Assembly: GCF_963678635.1 (NCBI RefSeq)
Contig: NC_087066.1
Location: forward strand, 28,153,301-28,217,300
Direction of reading: 5' to 3'
DNA from: Symsagittifera roscoffensis
Lineage: Eukaryota; Xenacoelomorpha; Acoela; Convolutidae
Length of the DNA: 64,000 bases
The notes beneath the pieces are model-generated. The model had not been told where the DNA came from and did no database searches. It was given only the letters and a program-made list of their open reading frames with translations. This document shows, piece after piece, positions 57,576 through 64,000 of this stretch; position 1 is the first letter of the stretch; the number at the start of each line of letters is the position of its first letter. Both the position numbers and the translations under genes were made by a program.

Positions 57576-58565
57576 ATTGAATAAGTATTGTGAACAGTAC
57601 CAAATTTCATAACGTGTGAAATCTCTATCACTAATGTCAAGCATTTCTAGAACGTAGTTTCCTGGGATATAGGCAGTTTTTTCGTAGTACATTATTTTCT
57701 TCAGAGTATCCTCTTTCACAATCGTCTTAACCTCATCTGGCAATTCACAGCTGTTTAGATCCATCTGAACTCCTGGCTGACGTTTGGGTACTAGGACTAG
57801 TTCGGGAAGATATACTCCTCGCTTGCTGGCTAAGATTTCTGATAAACTTGAATCTCTGGAAGTATACAAATTGATCAACAACTGGAAAAACCTCTTCAAC
57901 GTAGACAACTCTTCTTCGGAAATTACAATTTGCTCCTTCCTCCGACCAATTTGGCCACTGCAATGAATACGCTCTTTTCTCGTTAATGAAAATTTTATCA
58001 CCCTCTGGAGTCATCCACGCACAGAGCATTGAATTTGGTGATAGGTATGTCTCCACTTTCGCTGCTCTCTCGCTGTTGTTCATTTTTCAACCAATCATAA
58101 AAAACCTTGCTTTTCTTCAGGGCACAATGGTTCCTGGAGTTGTATTGAGGTATATGTCTATTGCAACTTGGATAAAATTTGAATTATGAGTTTTCAACCC
58201 AAGGACATCCCAAATCATCTAGATTTTCAACTTTTCGGTCCAAGTACTTGGCCAAAAATTCAGTCTTTTCTTTTCCTTTAGAGTAAAAAACGGCACTAAA
58301 ATTTCTCAACAGAAAACTCTGAAGTATTTCATTTAAATTTATGTAAAGGTGCTCACCGTTTCCTAAATGGAGACCGTAGAAATAATTTGTTAACCAATTG
58401 TAAGCTTTTTGTTTGAGCTTGGGTAGTGCATTGAACTTCAATGGAGGTTAAAAAAAATGAATCAGTCACTGTAGTCTGAAGCTGCTATTGCTAATTCTTT
58501 AACCACAAAGGCGTTTTTCTTGTATCGAAAGCCTTCCAAGTCAAGCACAACTGATCTTTCGCCTA
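57576..58565 (-). pseudogene. Exonuclease-like relic, unit A'
   Basis: Near-exact copy of 52,541-53,530 with the same frame changes (frames 58,083-57,745, 58,441-58,184 and the DLEGF segment at about 58,556). The gene was therefore already broken when duplicated. Confidence 0.5.
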
Positions 58566-59515
58566 GCATTCTAGTAAATGATAAACTTCTGGTTTTTTCA
58601 ACTGAATAAAAATACAGAAAGCTATTCCACTCAAATAACCCCATAAGCTGTTGTTGGAGTTCCGGCGCAACAAGTAAAGGTACGTGGGACCCTCTTGGTA
58701 AAACCCGTGTATAAATCCGGCCGCATCGTGCAAAATAAAGTGCAATCATAAAATTTTGGATCAAATATTTTTCCAAGGAAGAGTTATCAATACTAATCAA
58801 GCCACCATAAGGTCTCAACTTAAATAAAGTGTCGTAGTTAAGATTATCAGAACTAACAACAAACAGAGAACATGCAGCTAGAAAATAGTTTCGTCGGATA
58901 GATTTATCTGGATAAGTTTGTTTCAAAGACGTAGAAATTTTCTGATTTATTTTTAAATCAATAGGAGTCGAGCCAGTGGAAATAAAAAAGACCTTGCAGA
59001 TACCATTTAGACTCATTAAGATATCGGTGGTAATTATCAAAAAAACCACCGGAAGTTTTTTGTATTTTGATAGCCTGTTGAAACATAGACGGATTTTTCT
59101 CTCCAAGTCTTAATCAACCCATATAGAGTTGAAATCAAACGAGTAGTCGAATACGTTTTCATATTCAGCATTATTTAAATCGCTCACAATACCATACTTT
59201 TGTTTTGTAGAAATGCACCAAGAGATTTGTTGAAGCTCACTCAAAAAAAATTGTTCTTTGAAAATAAACTAGTTTTTTTTCTTTGAAATTTTTTTTGCCC
59301 TCTCGAGAAACACGACAAAACGTTCCTTACAGAGTTTGAAAAATGAATTTTTTCTGTGGTTGAAAACACTCTTATTTGTAAATGTTCATTATCAATATCT
59401 TCAGTACACCAAGTTCCCTCTAACTCCATTTTTCTTATTTCAAAATTTGGCAAATTTATCATTTGGTATTTTTTGCCCAGAAACGGCCGCCGCCTTTGGA
59501 GAGTAATTTCAAGTT
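58566..59515 (-). pseudogene. Unrecognised element gene, unit A'
   Basis: Near-exact copy of 53,531-54,480 (214-codon frame 59,106-58,462; 59,462-59,241). Confidence 0.5.
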
Positions 59516-59763
59516 ACTGCCTTTTCACCATAAAGTATAGATCAAGTTAAGGAATTAGTTTACTGCTGCAAATAATTAAGGTACGCTGCCAAAATCATCG
59601 GCGAGTTTTTATTATATACCATAAAAATCAATTCCCCGTTCACTAACTAACTTCAACTAGGTCGAAAGTTCAATTGCCCGAAACAAATATAACAAGTAAT
59701 ATGATTCATATAATTAACCAGGACCAATAATTAGGACCCCAAAAATTGGAACTAGAAAGAATT

Positions 59764-59984
59764 TTGTATCGTGTCCCTTGTTTTTAAGCGTAAATTAGCA
59801 AGATCCTAAGTAGGGGGTCTTCTGCTTTTTGTGTCTTTTGGGTGAAAATTTTCTTTCGTTTACAAAATCCTAGGATGAGTGTCCTCCAAAAAATTAAGGA
59901 CCCTTTTCCTAGGGTTTTGCTTTACTTGAGGACCCCCTCCCTTATGAAGGATCCCCCACCCTTAAGATCCAGGACACAATACAA
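59764..59984. mobile_element. Hairpin MITE, copy d
   Basis: Copy of b at +5,035 bp, with a few substitutions. Confidence 0.85.
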
Positions 59985-60254
59985 ACTACTTTTTTTTTTG
60001 TTTGAAGTACTAAAAGGACATTGTATAACAAGAATTCGCAGTTATAGAAACAGAAGAAAAAGAAACCATTATGGACATAGATAATATCAAAATGGCAAAC
60101 ACAAAATCATAACTAAAATCATAATCTAGATAATGAACATGTCAAAAGGTAACGAACAAATGAGAACAGAGCAAAACAATCAAAAAATGCTATTTGAAGG
60201 AACGCTGTGAAAGGTTGCCGTTTTTTCACTTTTTCACTAATGCAATAAAAGTTT

Positions 60255-61525
60255 ATTCAACTTAATGAAAAGGCAGAAAGCTATTCCACTCAAATAACCC
60301 CATAAGCTGTTGTTGCAGTTCCAGCGCAACAAGTAAAGGTACGTGGGACCCTCTTGGTAAAACCCGTGTGTAAATCCGGCCGCATCGTGCAAATTAACGT
60401 GCAATCGTAAAACTTTGGAACAAGTATTTGTCCAAGGAAGAGTTATCAATACCAGTCATGGATCAAGTATTTGTCCAAGGAAGAGTTATCAATACCAATC
60501 AAGCCACCATAAGGTCTCAACCTAATTAAAGTGTCGTAGTTAAGATTATCAGAACTAACGACAAACAGAGAAAATGCAGCTAGAAAATAGTTTCGTCGGT
60601 TACAATTATCTGGATAAGTTTGTTTCAAAGACGTATAAATTTTGTGACTTAATTTTAAATCAATAGGAGTTACCCTGCTTTCTTGGAATCTCATTGTTTA
60701 TTTTTTCCAACTCCTCTCCAACCTGCTGAATTTCAAGCCAGTGGAAATAAAAGTGACCTTGCAGATACCATTTGGACTCATTAAGATATCGGTGGTAATT
60801 ATCAAATAAACCACCGGAAGTTTTTTGTATTTTGATAGCCTGTTGAAACATAGACGGATTTTTCTCTCCAAGTCTTAATCAACCCATATAGAGTTGAAAT
60901 CAAACTAATAGTCGAATACGTTTTCATATTCAGCATTATTTAAATCGCTCACAGTGCCATACTTTTGTTTTGTAGAAATGCACCAATTGATTTGTTGAAG
61001 CTCACTCAAATAAAATTGTTCTTTGAAAATTAACTAGTTTTCTTTCTTTGAAATTTTCTTTGCCCTCTCGAGAAACACGACAAAATGTTTTTTACAGAGT
61101 TTGGAAAATGAGTTTTTCTGTGGTTGAAAATAATCTTAATTGTATATGTTCATTATCAATATCTTCAGTACACCAAATTCCCTCTAACTTCATTTTTGTT
61201 TTTTCAAAATTTGGCAAACTAATTATTTGGTGTTTTTGCCCAGAAACGGCCGCCGCCTTTGGAGAGTAATTTCAATTTACTGCCTTTCACCATAAAGTAT
61301 AGATCAAGTTAAGGAATCAGTTTACTGCTGCAAATAATTAAGGTACGCTGCCAAAATCATCGGCGAGTTTTTAGTATATACCATAAAAGTCAATTCCCCG
61401 TTCACTAACTAACTTCAACTAGGTCGAAAGTTCAATTGCCCGAAACAAATATAACAAGTAATATGATTCATATAATTAACCAGGACCAATAATTAGGACC
61501 CCAAAAATTGGAACTAGAAAGAATT
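60255..61525 (-). pseudogene. Truncated element gene copy, unit B'
   Basis: Copy of 55,220-56,489 at +5,036 bp (frames 60,449-60,237, 60,694-60,446 and 60,851-60,660). Small differences extend one reading frame relative to B. Confidence 0.65.
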
Positions 61526-61746
61526 TTGTATCGTGTCCCTTGTTTTTAAGCGTAAATTAGCAAGATCCTAAGTAGGGGGTCTTCTGCTTTTTGTGTTTTT
61601 TGGGTGAAAAATTTCTTTCGTTTACAAAATCCTAGGATGAGTGTCCTCCAAAAAATTAAGGACCCTTTTCCTAGGGTTTTGCTTTACTTGAGGACCCCCT
61701 CCCTTATGAAGGATCCCCCACCCTTAGGATCCGGGACACAATACAA
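61526..61746. mobile_element. Hairpin MITE, copy e
   Basis: 221 bp, copy of c at +5,036 bp, followed by the same 99-bp tandem duplication (61,734-61,931). Confidence 0.85.
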
Positions 61747-62109
61747 TACTACTTACTTAGTTTGAAGTACTAAAAGGAGATTGTATAACAAGAGTTCGCA
61801 GTTATAGAAACAGAAGAAAAAGAAACCATTATGGACACAATACAATACTACTTACTTAGTTTGAAGTACTAAAAGGAGATTGTATAACAAGAGTTCGCAG
61901 TTATAGAAACAGAAGAAAAAGAAACCATTATGGACGTAGATAATATCAAAATGGCAAACACAAAATCATAACTAAAATCATAAAGTAGGTAATGAATATG
62001 TCAATAGGTAACGAACAAATGAGAACAGAGCAAACCAATCAAAAAATGCTATTTGAAGGAAGGCTGTGAAAGGTTGCCGTGTTTTTCACTTTTTCACCAA
62101 TGCAATAAA

Positions 62110-63090
62110 GACAAAAAAAGAGAAATTTTTCACTAATGATAAAGGATCAACAGGATCAATCTACTTTGATTGAAAAATGAAAAGGAACTTTGGCCTGCAA
62201 AAAAAAGTGGATTTATGGGTTATGAGTCAATTAAGTCCTTGATTAGATGGATTAAAAACTTAATCAAACATAAAATGAGAAGAGAACAGACAATTTGATA
62301 CTTGCCAAACAAACAAAAAAACGGGACAATTTAATTTCGGACCCGCAGTGTTGATAGACGCTGATATTGTGGGTCAACTGGCTGTTAAAGCAGAAAATTA
62401 TGTGAAAAGCTGTAGCAAATCATTGTGATCAATTACTGGTAAAAGGAACAATAAAAAAATGACAACACTAGATGTTCGAAAAATAGCTCAAGAAAGCCGA
62501 AGTGAAAAAATCACGAGACAAGAAAGAGGAGAGGCAAAAATTACCAAAGAAAAATAGAAAAAAAGTATAAGAATTGAGATGGTCAGGACAGAAAGAGTAA
62601 AAACAGTAACCATGGAGTGGCTAGTGGAGTTCAATGTACTTATTGATCATCGTCTCAAAGAAACGACACCTCTTCCGCATGAGGTAAACAAAAATTAGCA
62701 TGGAAACATTTTTGTATGAGCTACATTAGTTATTGATTATTAATGCACTTATGTTACCAATCTAGTTATATAGTTCATATTTTAGTGAGAAATCTCAAGA
62801 CGACGAAAAACTTCAACGAACGGTATGGGAACAAAAAAAGCGTCCCGGAAAGGAGAAGAAGAAAAACTAGGGAAACCAACAGTGAACAATCATCAATATT
62901 TCTGAGAAGTCCTGAGGAAATGAAGTCGCGAAGCAAAGATTCAGAGTCTAAAACAGTGGTTAAATTGGAAACATAATCCAGGGAGCGGTCGACTACGGAT
63001 CATCCAGGGCAGCAGGAGGTGACGCGAACGTCTGCAATGCATTGTGTAGTGGAGCACTAACGAAAAAATAACAAGAACGCTGTAAATATG
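62110..63090. other. Sequence after the array, no gene recognised
   Basis: Homology to the array stops at about 62,109. A few plus-strand open stretches (62,341-62,428 with GPAVLIDADIVGQLAV; 62,590-62,697 with MEWLVEFNVLIDHRL; 62,743-62,976) read like decayed coding DNA but match nothing I know. Confidence 0.35.
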
Positions 63091-63354
63091 AGCAACAATG
63101 CGATATCAATATCAAACTCTACGAAAACAGGACTCGGTTAGCGAGCCCTATCCTTCATTATCGCCAAATCTGAGATTTCATACTAGAGTGCCCGGTTCGA
63201 GGTTGTGGATTTATGATCGATCGCCACCAAATCTTGGTATTTTCAGATTGCCGCGACCAAAAATGGACATTTTCGGACAGCCGCGACATAAATTTTGTAT
63301 TTTCAGAGTTTGCGAAACAAGGCACTGTGTCCGCGACCGGCTCGTCCGAAGGAA
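63091..63354. repeat. Degenerate flank of the GC-rich minisatellite
   Basis: Loose repeats of ATTTTCAGA...GCCGCGAC (about 63,238-63,330) precede the regular array. Apparent open frames on both strands here are translations of repeats. Confidence 0.5.
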
Positions 63355-63812
63355 AATTAACCGCGGTCGAAAAATTAGTCGTAACGGTCAAAAAATTAAT
63401 CGCGGCCTTGTCAAAAAATTAGTCGCGGAGGTCGAAAAATTAGTCGCGGCGGTCGAAAAATTAGTAGGGGCGGTCAAAAAATTAGTCTCGGCATGGTCAA
63501 AAAGATAATCGCTCTGGTTGAAAATTTAGTCGCGTCAAGGTCGAAAATTTATTCGCGGCGGTCGAAAAATTAGTTGCGGCATGGTCTAATTTTTCGACCG
63601 CTGCGACTAACTTTTCGACCGCCACGATTAATTTTGTGACCACGACGACCAAATTTTTTGACTGAAGCGACTAATTTTTTGACCATCGCGACTAATTGTT
63701 CGACCACCGCGACTAATTTTTCGAGCGCCGCAACTAATTTTTCGACTTTGGATTTTCGGTCGCGGAATTAAAATTTCGGCGACCGACAAAGTCAAAAAAT
63801 TAGTCGCGCGGG
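63355..63812. repeat. Inverted 21-bp minisatellite array
   Basis: Direct units of GTCGCGGCGGTCGAAAAATTA type run from about 63,360 to 63,583. The array then switches to the reverse complement (CTAATTTTTCGACCGCTGCG) to about 63,746, and one direct unit returns at 63,791-63,812. About 10 direct and 7 inverted units, imperfect. Confidence 0.85.
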
Positions 63813-63822
63813 ACGTCCACTC

Positions 63823-63838
63823 GGGGGGGGGGGGGGGG
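63823..63838 (+). repeat. Poly-G tract
   Basis: Sixteen consecutive G bases next to the minisatellite. Confidence 0.9.
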
Positions 63839-64000
63839 CACAAAGAGAAGAGTAGAGACGAAATCAAGACAAAATCTTCTTGTAGTCACGGAGAGAACAG
63901 CTTGAGAGCTGGAACCTGTTTAAACTTGTGGATTTGTCAACAGTGACGTTGCAGCAAACTTAGAGAAAACAATCATACTGGCAAGGTAAAAGGGCGCGTA

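Larger units (their letters stand above)
52541..62109. repeat. 5,035-bp tandem duplication with nested copies
   Basis: Order A (52,541-55,219), B (55,220-57,078), C (57,079-57,575, truncated), A' (57,576-60,254), B' (60,255-62,109). A' and B' follow A and B at an offset of 5,035-5,036 bp and are almost identical. B and C are 5'-truncated versions of A, diverged from it but close to each other. Junctions show short shared words (TTCAACT at A/B, AAGCCAGT at C/A'). Confidence 0.9.

Noticed and set aside
62341-62697. Possible integrase or protease fragments after the array
   Set aside because: Short open stretches look protein-like but no catalytic motif could be identified.
63098-63508. 136-codon frame in the minisatellite
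   Set aside because: Repetitive translation (KKLVA/VEKLV units) of a 21-bp tandem repeat, which is divisible by three and so stays open by chance.

Overview
The window looks like nuclear DNA of an invertebrate animal. It has spliced exons with GT/AG borders, an RNF213-type (mysterin) giant AAA+ ATPase gene, animal-type LTR and non-LTR retrotransposons, and debris of Polinton/Maverick-like (virus-related) elements. Most of it is strongly AT-rich. A stretch at about 25.6-31.9 kb is visibly richer in G+C and holds a separate Ty3/gypsy element. I cannot name the species. A run of exactly 200 Ns (31,899-32,098) is probably a scaffolding placeholder, so order and distance across it are not proven.

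Layout. 0-6.3 kb: copies of an AT-rich interspersed repeat and a decayed protein-primed DNA polymerase B gene (+ strand). 6.7-8.5 kb: one large exon encoding an RNF213-like AAA module. 8.5-11.2 kb: nothing recognisable. 11.2-18.3 kb: a composite tandem repeat (unit about 3.6 kb) combining the 3' end of a gypsy element (- strand), one of its LTRs and part of a LINE reverse transcriptase (+ strand). 17.6-23.6 kb: the body of that gypsy element, with two LTRs, an internal deletion and a 732-bp internal duplication. 24.3-25.0 kb: GTCGAC-rich minisatellite with a tRNA-like SINE. 25.6-31.9 kb: second gypsy element (+ strand), lacking reverse transcriptase and RNase H. 33.3-40.1 kb: four phase-compatible exons matching the C-terminal end of RNF213-type proteins, ending in a stop codon.

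40.1-44.4 kb: intergenic, with a small TIR transposon, a gag relic and a hairpin MITE. 44.9-46.8 kb: second polymerase B relic (- strand), mainly its N- and C-terminal parts. 47.5-51.1 kb: a segment bounded by inverted repeats, with a PC4-like domain. 51.7-62.1 kb: F54H12.2-like and exonuclease-like relics inside a 5,035-bp tandem duplication that also carries four MITE copies. 62.1-64 kb: unrecognised sequence and a GC-rich minisatellite that reverses orientation in mid-array.

Only the RNF213-like exons look like intact host coding sequence. The transposon and virus-related genes all carry stops, frameshifts, deletions or lost catalytic residues. Two signals stand out: an interspersed repeat in one orientation lying in the intron upstream of every RNF213-like exon, and the scattered, locally amplified Polinton-like gene set at 44.9-62.1 kb.
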